A stretch of 64,000 bases of DNA from Mucilaginibacter aurantiaciroseus. GTDB lineage: Bacteria; Bacteroidota; Bacteroidia; Sphingobacteriales; Sphingobacteriaceae. The notes under the pieces were generated by a model. The model was not told where the DNA came from, made no database searches, and saw only the letters and a program-made list of their open reading frames with translations. Below, in pieces: positions 1-8,551 of this stretch (positions within the stretch are counted from its first letter, which is position 1; each line of letters begins with the position of its first letter). The stretch spans positions 1,178,001 through 1,242,000 of the forward strand of contig NZ_JAMXOF010000001.1 in assembly GCF_024055595.1 (NCBI RefSeq), read 5' to 3'. The position numbers and the translations under genes were made by a program.

Positions 1-208
1 CGGTGTAATACTCTACCTTTTGTAGCAGGTTATTGATAGAGGTATCAGATTTTTTGAACGTCCGCATCATCGAATCGCGGCGCAGAATAGCCCTGCGGAG
101 CGAATCGCGCACGGTTTGAGGCTTGCGGTGGCCTTGCGCCGATGCATTCGCCATGTACAAAGTAAACAGGAGTAGAAAAACGGAAATTATTTTGAATACT
201 TTATTCAT
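1..208 (-). CDS. Secreted hypothetical protein (N-terminal part only)
   Basis: The reading frame starts at ATG 206-208 and runs off the left edge of the window, giving 69 residues. It opens with a typical Sec signal peptide: MNK, a hydrophobic core of about 16 residues, and an ASAQ cleavage-type site near residue 25. The visible mature part is basic and rich in Arg and Ser (RDSLRRAILRRDSMM). I do not recognise a family. It is oriented like aroQ, which lies 101 bp upstream of it on the same strand, so the two could be co-transcribed. Function unknown. Confidence 0.6.
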   Translation of the reverse strand, partial: MNKVFKIISVFLLLFTLYMANASAQGHRKPQTVRDSLRRAILRRDSMMRTFKKSDTSINNLLQKVEYYT

Positions 209-309
209 TTTGATTTCGGAATTTCGATTTCGGATTTTCTCCTTATCGATTTGACATTTTAACCTTTCATTTAGATAGGTTTTAGTATTTAGAATTTTGA
301 GTAACAAGC

Positions 310-732
310 TTAGTATTTCAGCAGCAAACTCTCAATAGCCAACCTGTATGAATGCATGCCAAACCCAGCAATAACACCTTTGCAGCTTGCGGCCAGCATA
401 GAGTGGTGCCTAAACTCTTCACGCTTATATACGTTAGAAATGTGCACTTCGATTGTTGGCGATCTTATGGCCGCAATAGCATCGGCAATGGCAACAGACG
501 TATGAGTGTAGGCGCCCGCGTTAAGCACGATTCCATCGCATGTAAAGCCAACTTCGTGCAGTTTATTTATAATTTCGCCCTCAACATTACTTTGGTAATA
601 ATTAATGGTGATGTTTGTAAAATGTTTTTGCAATTCGGCCAGGTAGCTTTCAAAATCGCTGCTGCCGTATATGGATTTTTCGCGTACGCCAAGCAGGTTT
701 AAATTTGGTCCGTTTATAATTTGTATATTCAT
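310..732 (-). CDS. aroQ: 3-dehydroquinate dehydratase, type II
   Basis: Dehydrates 3-dehydroquinate to 3-dehydroshikimate in the shikimate pathway of the cytosol. The 140-residue length is that of the dodecameric type II enzyme. The NGPNLNLLG motif is at residues 7-15, Arg17 and the catalytic-loop Tyr22 follow (VREKSIYG), then NAGAYTHTS, the substrate-binding EVHISN and the C-terminal CKGVIAGFG. The ATG at 732 fits the family start. A TAAGTTTG box on the minus strand lies only 5 nt before it, so the mRNA may be nearly leaderless. It is divergent from xerD with 40 bp between them. Confidence 0.95.
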   Translation of the reverse strand: MNIQIINGPNLNLLGVREKSIYGSSDFESYLAELQKHFTNITINYYQSNVEGEIINKLHEVGFTCDGIVLNAGAYTHTSVAIADAIAAIRSPTIEVHISNVYKREEFRHHSMLAASCKGVIAGFGMHSYRLAIESLLLKY

Positions 733-737
733 TTGTT

Positions 738-745
738 CAAACTTA
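738..745 (-). promoter_or_regulatory. Putative Bacteroidota -7 box of aroQ
   Basis: The minus strand reads TAAGTTTG, a full match to the TAnnTTTG -7 element of the main Bacteroidota sigma factor. The aroQ ATG follows after 5 nt, so transcription would begin at or very near the start codon. No clear -33 TTTG is present at the usual 19-21 nt distance. Confidence 0.4.
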
Positions 746-772
746 GGTATAAAACATTAAAATTAAAATCAA

Positions 773-1678
773 TTGGACTGGCCACGGGTAATAAAAGGTT
801 TTAAAACTTATCTGAAACTGGAACGCTCGCTTGCGGCCAACTCCATTGAGGCCTATACCCGCGACCTAGAGAAGCTATACCAGTACGCCGATAGCCTACC
901 TGCGAAGCCATCGCCCATCAAATTCACCCTTACCGATCTTCGTAATTTCATCAATTGGGTAAACGGGTTAGGGGTGATTCCGTCTACGCAATCGCGCATC
1001 CTCTCTGGCATTAAAGCCTTTTATAAGTATCTGTTGATGGACGATCTTATAGCCAGTGATCCATCGGAGTTATTAGAAACCCCTAAGATAACCCGTAAAC
1101 TGCCCGATACGCTCAGCATCCATGAGATCAACAAAATGATAGCTGCTATTGACCTTTCCAAACCCGAAGGCGGCCGTAATAAAGCCATACTAGAGGTTTT
1201 ATACGGCTGTGGCCTACGCGTATCTGAGTTGACAGAGCTACGCCTCTCCAACCTGTACCTCGACCCCGACGTAGAATTTATAAGAGTGACCGGTAAGGGC
1301 AGTAAGGAACGATTAGTGCCTATAGGTGGCGAAGCCATAAAAGCGCTGAATATATGGATCGGGCAGATTCGTGTGCATACGCCCATCCAAAAAGGAGAGG
1401 AGGACCTCGTATTTTTAAACCGCCGCGGTAAAAGGCTTAGCCGAGTTTATGTTTTTTTGCTGATAAAACAACTGGCGGAGTTGACGGGCATCAAAAAAAG
1501 CATTAGTCCGCATACCTTTCGCCATTCATTTGCCACGCATTTAGTTGAAGGCGGGGCCGATTTGCGTGCCGTGCAGGAAATGCTTGGACACGAGAGTATC
1601 ACTACCACGGAGATTTATACTCACCTGGACAGGGAATATTTAAAGAGTACAATCATTGAATTTCATCCAAGGAATTAA
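773..1678 (+). CDS. xerD: Site-specific tyrosine recombinase XerD
   Basis: XerC/D-type recombinase, which resolves chromosome dimers at dif during division. The 301 residues comprise an N-terminal SAM-like core-binding domain (about 1-95) and a C-terminal catalytic domain. The complete catalytic set is visible: Arg149 (CGLRVSEL), Lys175 (TGKGS), His247 and Arg250 (SPHTFRHSF), His273 (LGHES) and the Tyr282 nucleophile (IYTHLD). The start is a TTG at 773. An in-frame TAA lies three codons upstream and no ATG occurs before codon 89, and the family N-terminus begins exactly here. Intact and full length; whether it acts as XerC or XerD cannot be settled from sequence alone. Confidence 0.93.
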   Translation: MDWPRVIKGFKTYLKLERSLAANSIEAYTRDLEKLYQYADSLPAKPSPIKFTLTDLRNFINWVNGLGVIPSTQSRILSGIKAFYKYLLMDDLIASDPSELLETPKITRKLPDTLSIHEINKMIAAIDLSKPEGGRNKAILEVLYGCGLRVSELTELRLSNLYLDPDVEFIRVTGKGSKERLVPIGGEAIKALNIWIGQIRVHTPIQKGEEDLVFLNRRGKRLSRVYVFLLIKQLAELTGIKKSISPHTFRHSFATHLVEGGADLRAVQEMLGHESITTTEIYTHLDREYLKSTIIEFHPRN

Positions 1679-1700
1679 CAATCCAATCTACTCCACGCTT

Positions 1701-1793
1701 CATTGCGAGTAGCGTAGCGACAAAGCAATCTCTTTAAGCCACTCCATGCGAGTTGTATAATTGTCCTAAAGAGATTGCTTCGCAATCGCAATG
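1701..1793. repeat. Dispersed palindromic repeat, family A copy 1
   Basis: An imperfect inverted repeat between xerD and prmC. The left arm begins CATTGCGA and contains AAGCAATCTCTTT; the right arm contains AAAGAGATTGCTT and ends TCGCAATG. Related copies sit at 32508-32595 and 37763-37850. It lies after the xerD stop and before the prmC stop (convergent genes), so it could act as a stem-loop at both mRNA ends. Confidence 0.7.
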
Positions 1794-1808
1794 CAGCGGG
1801 TAGTAGAT

Positions 1809-2678
1809 TTAGCTTTTTTCAGCTTTTACCATCCTATCCCTGCCACTCATGTCTTTACGTAACTCAATGTTAATGAATTTTTTACGAGATAGTAACTCAA
1901 TAATTTTTTTACTGAAATTTTCATTTATCTCAAAGAAAAGTTGGCCGCCATCCGACAGCCCTCTAATCGCGAAATCAGTTATAGCTTTGTAGAATATCAG
2001 TGGGTCATGCTCAGGTACAAACAACGCCTTGTGAGGTTCAAAGCCGGTTACGTTTTGGTGCATTTGAAGTTTATCTTCCAGCGTAACGTATGGGGGGTTA
2101 GAGATAATAATATCGAATATCGAATTTTTAATTTCGAATTTTGTATGGAGAATATCATCATGAACAAAATCCACCTCAACTTCATTGATCACTGCATTTT
2201 GCTTAGCCGTATGCAAAGCATCAACAGAAATATCTAAAGCAGTCACCAACGCGCCGGGTAGGTTCTTTGCAATACTGATGGCAATACAACCACTGCCCGT
2301 ACCAATATCTAATATCGAAACCGACTTTTGACTTTTAACTTTTAACTTTTGACTTTCAAGAACCCATTCCACCAACTCCTCTGTCTCCGGCCTTGGTATT
2401 AGCGTAGCAGGGGTCACTAAAAAGTTCAGTCCGTAAAATTCCGTACTTCCTAAAATATACTGTACCGGTTTACTGGTTTTAAGCTCATCAAGAATGCTTT
2501 GGATCTTTTCAGCAGCTTCACTGGGAATATTATCCTCCGGGAATGCCTTTATTTTTGCGCGGGACATACCGGTAATTTCTTCCATTACTAATAATGCAAC
2601 CGACTGTATTTCACGGTCATCATAAACCTGATTTAAAACCTGCTGAAAGGAAAGAAATACATCCTTAATAGTTTTCAT
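1809..2678 (-). CDS. prmC: Peptide chain release factor N5-glutamine methyltransferase
   Basis: SAM-dependent methyltransferase that modifies the GGQ glutamine of release factors RF1 and RF2. From the ATG at 2678 it is 289 residues, the usual length; an upstream in-frame ATG at 2693 would add five atypical residues and run further into the ribD promoter area. Visible motifs are RPETE (96-100), the SAM loop LDIGTGSGCIA (123-133) and the catalytic NPPY (194-197). Residues 109-119 (SQKLKVKSQKS) are encoded by a tandem heptamer repeat just before the SAM loop. A second AT-rich simple-sequence patch encodes FEIKNSIFDI. Divergent from ribD. Confidence 0.93.
   Translation of the reverse strand: MKTIKDVFLSFQQVLNQVYDDREIQSVALLVMEEITGMSRAKIKAFPEDNIPSEAAEKIQSILDELKTSKPVQYILGSTEFYGLNFLVTPATLIPRPETEELVEWVLESQKLKVKSQKSVSILDIGTGSGCIAISIAKNLPGALVTALDISVDALHTAKQNAVINEVEVDFVHDDILHTKFEIKNSIFDIIISNPPYVTLEDKLQMHQNVTGFEPHKALFVPEHDPLIFYKAITDFAIRGLSDGGQLFFEINENFSKKIIELLSRKKFINIELRKDMSGRDRMVKAEKS
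2323..2357. repeat. Tandem heptamer repeat inside prmC
   Basis: Five consecutive 7-mers on the plus strand: GACTTTT, GACTTTT, AACTTTT, AACTTTT, GACTTTC. They lie within the prmC reading frame and encode the SQKLKVKSQK stretch between the N-terminal domain and the methyltransferase fold. The unit is not a multiple of three, so gain or loss of one copy would shift the frame. Confidence 0.85.
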
Positions 2679-2699
2679 GCAACAAAGTAACATAAAACC

Positions 2700-2707
2700 T
2701 ACTTTTG
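2700..2707 (+). promoter_or_regulatory. Putative -7 box of ribD (near-leaderless)
   Basis: TACTTTTG is a full TAnnTTTG match that ends 4 nt before the ribD ATG at 2712. Transcription would start at or next to the A of the start codon. No good -33 TTTG is visible. Confidence 0.45.
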
Positions 2708-2711
2708 CACA

Positions 2712-3764
2712 ATGGCATTACATGATATTTATATGCAGCGCTGCCTTGAACTGGCCGCTTTGGGCTCAGGCTCGGTTAGTCCGAACCCTATGGTTGGCGC
2801 TGTAATAGTATGCGATGGCAAAATAATAGGCGAGGGCTACCACCAAAAATATGGCGAAGCCCATGCCGAGGTAAATGCCGTTAAAATGTTGACAGACAAG
2901 TATAGTAACCATGCTGATCTGTTGCAGCAAAGCACCATTTATGTTTCTTTAGAGCCTTGCGCGCACTATGGCAAAACACCGCCCTGTGCCGATCTTATCA
3001 TTAAACACCGCATCCCCAATGTAGTAGTTGGCTGCCGCGACCCATTTGCAAAGGTAGATGGAAAAGGTATCGAAAAGTTGCAGGCGGCAGGTGTATCCGT
3101 TATAGTTGGTGTTTTAGAAAAAGAATGCCAATGGCTAAACCGCCGCTTTTTTACCAAGGTACAAAAGCAAAGGCCTTACATTATCCTGAAGTGGGCGCAA
3201 ACAGTTGATGGCTTTTTTGCCACCACAGATGGTAGCCAGCACTGGATAACCGGCCTCGAAAGCCGCAAACTAGTTCACCAATGGCGCGTCGAAGAGGATG
3301 CCATACTTGTTGGTAAGAACACAGTACTGGCGGATAACCCGCAACTTAATGTTCGCTACGCGGAAGGCAAGTCGCCTAAACGTTTGGTGATAGACCGCAG
3401 GTTAGAGTTAAGTAATACGTTGAACGTATTTGACAAATCGGTTGAAACATTAATATTTAACGAGGTGAAGTTTGATAAAGACGGAAAAAATAAATACATC
3501 GCTCTGGAAGACTTTGACCGTTATGTGCCGCAGTATATTTTGTTCCAATTATACCTACAGGATATCCAATCGGTGATAATTGAGGGTGGCGCGCATACAT
3601 TAAACTCGTTTATTGATGCGGGTTTATGGGACGAAGCACGTATTTTTACAGGCGCATCTGTATTACAAACCGGCATTAAAGCACCTATGGTTACCGGCAT
3701 TAAAATTTCCGAACAAACTATCGGTGCCGATAACTTACAGATCATTACAAATACACCTACCTAA
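2712..3764 (+). CDS. ribD: Bifunctional riboflavin deaminase/reductase RibD
   Basis: Carries out the deamination and side-chain reduction of the pyrimidine intermediate in riboflavin synthesis. The 350 residues comprise an N-terminal cytidine-deaminase-type zinc domain with HAE (His51, Glu53) and PCAHYGKTPPC (Cys83, Cys92), followed by the RibD_C reductase domain from about residue 155 (ILKWAQTVDGF, ITG.ESR, VIIEGGAHT). The ATG at 2712 gives the family N-terminus. Divergent from prmC with 33 bp between; the next gene follows after 12 bp. Confidence 0.95.
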   Translation: MALHDIYMQRCLELAALGSGSVSPNPMVGAVIVCDGKIIGEGYHQKYGEAHAEVNAVKMLTDKYSNHADLLQQSTIYVSLEPCAHYGKTPPCADLIIKHRIPNVVVGCRDPFAKVDGKGIEKLQAAGVSVIVGVLEKECQWLNRRFFTKVQKQRPYIILKWAQTVDGFFATTDGSQHWITGLESRKLVHQWRVEEDAILVGKNTVLADNPQLNVRYAEGKSPKRLVIDRRLELSNTLNVFDKSVETLIFNEVKFDKDGKNKYIALEDFDRYVPQYILFQLYLQDIQSVIIEGGAHTLNSFIDAGLWDEARIFTGASVLQTGIKAPMVTGIKISEQTIGADNLQIITNTPT

Positions 3765-3776
3765 TTTATAAAAAAA

Positions 3777-4640
3777 ATGTTATACGTTTTTTTAAGTATT
3801 TGCTGCAGCGTAATTGTTTCCGTTATGCTGAAACTGGCTAAACGCTACCAGATAGACGTTTTCCAAGCCATTACGTGGAACTATAGCATGGCCATATTGC
3901 TAACCTGGTTCTTTTTTAAACCCACCGTACCCAGTCTGCAAAATGCACCAATAAGTATTTATTTGGCTGTGGGGTTTTTGTTGCCGATAATTTTTATGGT
4001 GATGGCAGTATCGGTAAGGGTTGCGGGTATTGTACGTACGGATGTTGCGCAACGGTTGTCGCTGTTTATCCCGTTGCTGGCTTCATTCCTGCTGTTTGGC
4101 GATAAGCTGAATACGTTGAAAGTTATGGGGTTAATTATTGGTTTCATAGCCATATTATGTTCTATACCATGGCAAAAGAAAACAGCCAACCGCAAGGTGG
4201 TTTCTAACGCGTGGATGTATCTGCTTATCGTATTCTTCGGCATAGGCATTATTGATATCCTGTTTAAACAGGTGGCCGCTTTTACAGCCGTGCCTTATAC
4301 CAGTTCGCTTTTTGTGATCTATATTTTGTCGTTTGTGATAGCGCTTATTATCCTTGGTATCAGGATATTTATTAAACAAACCAAATTTTCCTGGCCGCAC
4401 ATTGGTTTTGGATGGTTGCTGGGTGTGGCAAACTTTGGTAATATTTTATTTTACTTAAAAGCGCACAAGGAATTATCCGGCACACCCTCAACCGTATTTT
4501 CGGCCATGAATATTGGTGTTATAGCATTAGGTACCCTTGTAGGTCTGGTTGTATTTAACGAGCGCTTAAGCGTTCTTAATAAGATAGGCGTAGCCTTAGC
4601 CGTTGTAGCCATTGTTGTAATAACCCTTTCAAATAACTAA
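3777..4640 (+). CDS. EamA/DMT-superfamily membrane transporter
   Basis: A 287-residue polytopic protein with about ten hydrophobic segments in two repeats of five, the layout of the drug/metabolite transporter (EamA) superfamily. The middle, around residues 120-140, is the charged linker between halves. The substrate cannot be told from sequence. It lies 12 bp after ribD and 3 bp before the YigZ-like gene, so the three are likely co-transcribed. The proximity to ribD is weak grounds for guessing a flavin-related substrate, and I do not call it one. Confidence 0.8.
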   Translation: MLYVFLSICCSVIVSVMLKLAKRYQIDVFQAITWNYSMAILLTWFFFKPTVPSLQNAPISIYLAVGFLLPIIFMVMAVSVRVAGIVRTDVAQRLSLFIPLLASFLLFGDKLNTLKVMGLIIGFIAILCSIPWQKKTANRKVVSNAWMYLLIVFFGIGIIDILFKQVAAFTAVPYTSSLFVIYILSFVIALIILGIRIFIKQTKFSWPHIGFGWLLGVANFGNILFYLKAHKELSGTPSTVFSAMNIGVIALGTLVGLVVFNERLSVLNKIGVALAVVAIVVITLSNN

Positions 4641-4643
4641 CGC

Positions 4644-5258
4644 GTGCTGTTCGACGATACCTACAAAACCATTATCGCACCTACCGAAAATATCTTCCGT
4701 GATCGAGGGAGCAAGTTTCTGGCGTATGTTTACCCGGTTACCTCAGATAGTGATATCAAACCCATCATTGCCAAGCTAAAGGCGGAGCACCCAAAAGCAA
4801 ACCACCATTGCTGGGCAATCAGGTTAGGGATCGACCGCTCTGTGTTCCGTGTTAACGATGATGGCGAACCATCTGGTACAGCAGGGAAGCCGATACTTAA
4901 TATCCTATTATCGCGCAATATCACTAATGTGCTGGTGGTGGTTGTCCGCTATTTTGGTGGCACTTTATTGGGTGTACCCGGCCTCATCAATGCCTACAAA
5001 ACCGCTACCGAAATGGTGCTGGATGTGGCTGAGATTATCGAAAAAACCGTTAACGACATTTACACCATTACCTTCGATTATGTGCAGATGAACGATGTAA
5101 TGCGCATTATAAAAGATGAACAACTACAGGTCCTGGGGCAGGTATCTGAATTGAACTGCCGGATAAAATTATCTATCCGCAAAACCCAGGTTGAACAGAT
5201 TATGGGCAAGCTGAATAAAGTAAGCGGGGTGAAGGCGGTTTATAATTATAGTGGATAA
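4644..5258 (+). CDS. YigZ/IMPACT family protein
   Basis: 204 residues of the UPF0029/IMPACT family, whose members are linked to translation control. The N-terminal domain shows the family signature HPKANHHCWA, the DDGEPSGTAGKPIL motif and VVRYFGGTLLGVPGL. A C-terminal DUF1949-like ferredoxin-fold domain covers about residues 140-204. The start is a GTG at 4644, 3 bp after the preceding stop; it gives the expected N-terminus (LFDDTYKTI) and no ATG lies nearby. Last gene of the ribD cluster. The molecular function is not established in this phylum. Confidence 0.9.
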   Translation: MLFDDTYKTIIAPTENIFRDRGSKFLAYVYPVTSDSDIKPIIAKLKAEHPKANHHCWAIRLGIDRSVFRVNDDGEPSGTAGKPILNILLSRNITNVLVVVVRYFGGTLLGVPGLINAYKTATEMVLDVAEIIEKTVNDIYTITFDYVQMNDVMRIIKDEQLQVLGQVSELNCRIKLSIRKTQVEQIMGKLNKVSGVKAVYNYSG

Positions 5259-5339
5259 GCAAATCAAAATCCTTTTAATCGAAAATATCCTATAAATGCC
5301 GGTTCTCCTTCTCACTAAAATTGCTTATTTTGCCTGCAC

Positions 5340-6689
5340 ATGCAATCTTTTGAAATAAATAAAACTGACCTGCTCCGCATCAAAATTGCTCTTGAGGGCG
5401 ACGATGCTCAATTACAGGCGGTTCTGAAAGAGTACCACTCTTCGGAGATTGCTATCTTGTTTGAGCGTTTGCCGCAGGAAGCCAAGGAACGCATCATCAA
5501 TCTTCTTTCTACCGAGATAGCTACCGAGGTAATCTCTGAGATGAACGAGGAAGACCACCCGGAAGAGCTGTTGATAGGCCTGCACCCCGGGAAGCGTACC
5601 GAGATCGTAGAGGAAATGGACTATGACGTTGCGACGGACATTATCTCCCAGCTTGACAAGGAAGACCAGCAGGAAATTTTAGAGGATATTGACCACGAAG
5701 ATGCCACCAGCATCCGCGCGCTATTAAATTACGACGAAGACACCGCCGGTGGTTTGATGAACTCGCAGGTGATTTGCGTAAACATCAACCTGGATAAAAA
5801 AGAAGCGCTGGACGAGATCATCCGCCAAAGCGAAGAGATGGAGGAGTTTTACACAATTTACGTGGTGAATGATACTAAGATCTTGCAGGGCATTGTTTCT
5901 ATTAAAGACATTATAAAAGCCCGCGGCGAGGCCAAAGTACGCGACCTGGTGCAAACGGATTACGTTTACGTAAAAGCCGAGCTTGACCAGGAAGAGGTTG
6001 CCAAATTGATCTCGCAATATAATCTGACCACCATCCCCGTTGTTGACGATAATATGAAGCTGCTCGGCCGCATTACGGTGGATGATATCATCGACGTTAT
6101 GGAGGCCGAGAATACCGAGGATATCCTGAAAATATCGGGTGTGTCTGAAGATGAAGAATTGAGCGGTAACTGGCAGGACGCGGTAAAAAGCCGTTTGCCA
6201 TGGCTCATCATTAACCTTGGCACCGCTTTTTTGGCTGCATCTGTAATTAGGCAGTTTACCCATGTACAAGAAGAACTGCCCATTATTGTAGCTTATGTAA
6301 CTATTATTGGCGGTATGGGTGGTAATGCCGCTACCCAGGCGCTTGCTGTAACCGTTAGACGTATTTCTTTAAGTGACCTAACCGACAGGCAAACGTATAG
6401 TACGGTTATAAAAGAACTTTCGGTAGGCTTAATAAATGGCGCGGCTAACGGCCTTATTGTGTTGGCGTTCGCTATTTTTTATGATAAAAACCCAATGTTG
6501 GGTGTAGTATTATTTTTGGCTATGACCGGTAATTTAATTGTAGCCGGTTTAACAGGCGCGGGCATACCGCTGATACTTAAAAGGGTAGGGATAGACCCGG
6601 CAGTGGCATCATCTATCATCATCACCACATTTACCGACTGTATTGGATTTTTGCTGCCTTTGTGGCTTGCAAGCCAACTTTTATTATAA
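5340..6689 (+). CDS. mgtE: Magnesium transporter MgtE
   Basis: Mg2+ channel/transporter of the inner membrane, 449 residues. In order: N-terminal MgtE superhelical domain (about 1-130, acidic, with LLNYDEDTAGGLM), two CBS domains (about 130-255) that sense Mg2+ in this family, and five C-terminal transmembrane helices from about residue 285. The pore-helix region IIGGMGGNAATQAL is clear. Monocistronic or leading into bioB, which starts 27 bp downstream. Intact, of the usual length. Confidence 0.95.
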   Translation: MQSFEINKTDLLRIKIALEGDDAQLQAVLKEYHSSEIAILFERLPQEAKERIINLLSTEIATEVISEMNEEDHPEELLIGLHPGKRTEIVEEMDYDVATDIISQLDKEDQQEILEDIDHEDATSIRALLNYDEDTAGGLMNSQVICVNINLDKKEALDEIIRQSEEMEEFYTIYVVNDTKILQGIVSIKDIIKARGEAKVRDLVQTDYVYVKAELDQEEVAKLISQYNLTTIPVVDDNMKLLGRITVDDIIDVMEAENTEDILKISGVSEDEELSGNWQDAVKSRLPWLIINLGTAFLAASVIRQFTHVQEELPIIVAYVTIIGGMGGNAATQALAVTVRRISLSDLTDRQTYSTVIKELSVGLINGAANGLIVLAFAIFYDKNPMLGVVLFLAMTGNLIVAGLTGAGIPLILKRVGIDPAVASSIIITTFTDCIGFLLPLWLASQLLL

Positions 6690-6716
6690 TTTTGACCCAT
6701 CAAAACGAATACGAAT

Positions 6717-7733
6717 ATGACCGAAGTTAGATACAACTGGACACAGGAAGAAATTTCAAAAATATACCACTCACCCTTGCTCGACCTGATCTTTCGCGCA
6801 GGAACCATCCACCGCGAGAATAAGGATTATGCAGAGGTGCAGATAAGCTCGCTTATCTCTATAAAAACAGGCGGTTGCCCCGAAGATTGCGCATACTGCC
6901 CGCAAGCAGCACGTTACAACACCGGTGTGGATGTACATGCCATTATGCCTAAAGAAGAAGTAATCGCGGTAGCGCAAAAAGCGAAAAACGGCGGCGCTTC
7001 AAGGCTTTGTATGGGTGCTGCATGGCGCGAGGTACGCGATAACCGCGATTTTGATAAGGTGATTGACATGGTGAAAGCCGTGAACGAACTGGATATGGAA
7101 GTTTGCTGTACACTGGGCATGCTTACCGAGAGCCAGGCGCAACGCTTGGCCGATGCAGGCCTTTACGCTTACAATCACAACTTAGATACGTCTGAAGAAG
7201 ATTACAAGCGGATCATCACCACCCGTACTTATGATGAACGCTTACAAACCTTAGACCATGTGCGTAAAGCAAAAATCTCGGTTTGTAGCGGCGGTATCAT
7301 TGGCCTGGGCGAAACCGCGCAAGACCGGATCTCGATGCTGAAAACATTATCAAATATGCCAAAGCACCCCGAATCTGTACCGATCAATGCTTTGGTACCG
7401 GTACAAGGTACTCCATTGGCAGATCAGCCACGCGTATCTGTTTGGGATATGGTAAGGATGATAGCCACAACCCGTATCATTATGCCTAAAACCGTTGTAA
7501 GGCTTTCTGCAGGCCGTACCAAAATGAGCACTGTGGAGCAGGCCATGTGTTTTATGGCAGGCGCCAACTCTATCTTCGCCGGCGAGAAACTGTTAACCAC
7601 GCCAAATCCATCATTTGACGAGGATATGGCGATGTTCCAGCTGTTAGGCTTAACCCCGCGTAAAGCATTCAAAAATGGCCGCCCTAATGTTTCTAAAGAA
7701 ATTAGGGAAATGAGCATTAACGAGGTGATATAA
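6717..7733 (+). CDS. bioB: Biotin synthase
   Basis: Radical SAM enzyme that inserts sulfur into dethiobiotin as the last step of biotin synthesis. 338 residues. The SAM-cluster cysteines are Cys54, Cys58 and Cys61 (GGCPEDCAYCPQ), followed by the YNHNLDTS motif, and VCSGGIIGLGE of the second-cluster region. NALVPVQGTPL and the RLSAGR segment with the conserved Arg complete the set. No other bio genes are in the window, so the rest of the pathway must lie elsewhere. Confidence 0.96.
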   Translation: MTEVRYNWTQEEISKIYHSPLLDLIFRAGTIHRENKDYAEVQISSLISIKTGGCPEDCAYCPQAARYNTGVDVHAIMPKEEVIAVAQKAKNGGASRLCMGAAWREVRDNRDFDKVIDMVKAVNELDMEVCCTLGMLTESQAQRLADAGLYAYNHNLDTSEEDYKRIITTRTYDERLQTLDHVRKAKISVCSGGIIGLGETAQDRISMLKTLSNMPKHPESVPINALVPVQGTPLADQPRVSVWDMVRMIATTRIIMPKTVVRLSAGRTKMSTVEQAMCFMAGANSIFAGEKLLTTPNPSFDEDMAMFQLLGLTPRKAFKNGRPNVSKEIREMSINEVI

Positions 7734-7752
7734 GTTTAAATAATCGGTACAA

Positions 7753-8439
7753 ATGAAACGTATAACCACCATACTGCTTTTTATTTGTGCCTTTGCTTTT
7801 GCGCAGGCGCAAACTAAAATAAACTTACCCTTAAAGCACGAACTAGACAGCATGTATGTGCTGGATCAGCATTACCGGGAGCTTATTTCTATTAAGTTAA
7901 ATAGCAATAAGGTTGATTCGCTTACTAAACTTTATGGCGTTAATAAAACAGATTTAACTAATCATATTTGGAAACTGCAAACTGAGGCAGATTCATCAAA
8001 TGTACGAAGGGTGGAGGCCATTATTAAACAATATGGCTATCCCGGTAAAACTTTAGTTGGCGAACCCACCAACGAAGCTGCTTTTTTTGTGTTGCAGCAT
8101 TCTACCATAATAGATAAATATCTTTCCCTAATTGAAAATGCCGCTAAAGAAAAGCAATTGCCGTTTCGCCTTTACGCCATGATGAAAGACCGTTCGCTGA
8201 TGTATAATAATAAGGAGCAAATTTGGGGGACACAGGCAAAAGGAATGAATATAGTAAATAAAGAAATAAGTAAACCCAGGTGGACATTCTTTATATGGCC
8301 TGTGATAGCCCCGGCCAATGTTAATCAACGCCGCAAAGAAGCCGGTTTCCCGGATACAGCCGAGGAAAATGCGAAACGCATGGGTATCACCTATAAAGTT
8401 TACACGCTGGAACAGGCACTTAAAGGCCAGATAGATTAA
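7753..8439 (+). CDS. Exported DUF6624-type protein
   Basis: 228 residues with a clear signal peptide (MKRITTILLFICAFAFAQAQ, cleavage near residue 20). The mature part carries a helical region followed by a segment with GYPGKTLVGE, AAFFVLQHS and the C-terminal IAPANVNQRRKEAGFP. This resembles the DUF6624 family common in Bacteroidota. Probably periplasmic. It starts 19 bp after bioB but no functional link is evident. The family has no known activity, and the name rests on motif memory only. Confidence 0.65.
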   Translation: MKRITTILLFICAFAFAQAQTKINLPLKHELDSMYVLDQHYRELISIKLNSNKVDSLTKLYGVNKTDLTNHIWKLQTEADSSNVRRVEAIIKQYGYPGKTLVGEPTNEAAFFVLQHSTIIDKYLSLIENAAKEKQLPFRLYAMMKDRSLMYNNKEQIWGTQAKGMNIVNKEISKPRWTFFIWPVIAPANVNQRRKEAGFPDTAEENAKRMGITYKVYTLEQALKGQID

Positions 8440-8551
8440 GCACAAAATATTCCTGTAACAAAACGCTTTTTATACAATCTTTCGAACGAAGTATCTTTGG
8501 TCGAAATGCCACAGCTATTAAATGTATTTCGCTAAATAAAACCTTTTTTAA

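Noticed and set aside
5724..6283. Long minus-strand ORFs inside mgtE
   Set aside because: No family resemblance; mirror frames of a well supported gene.
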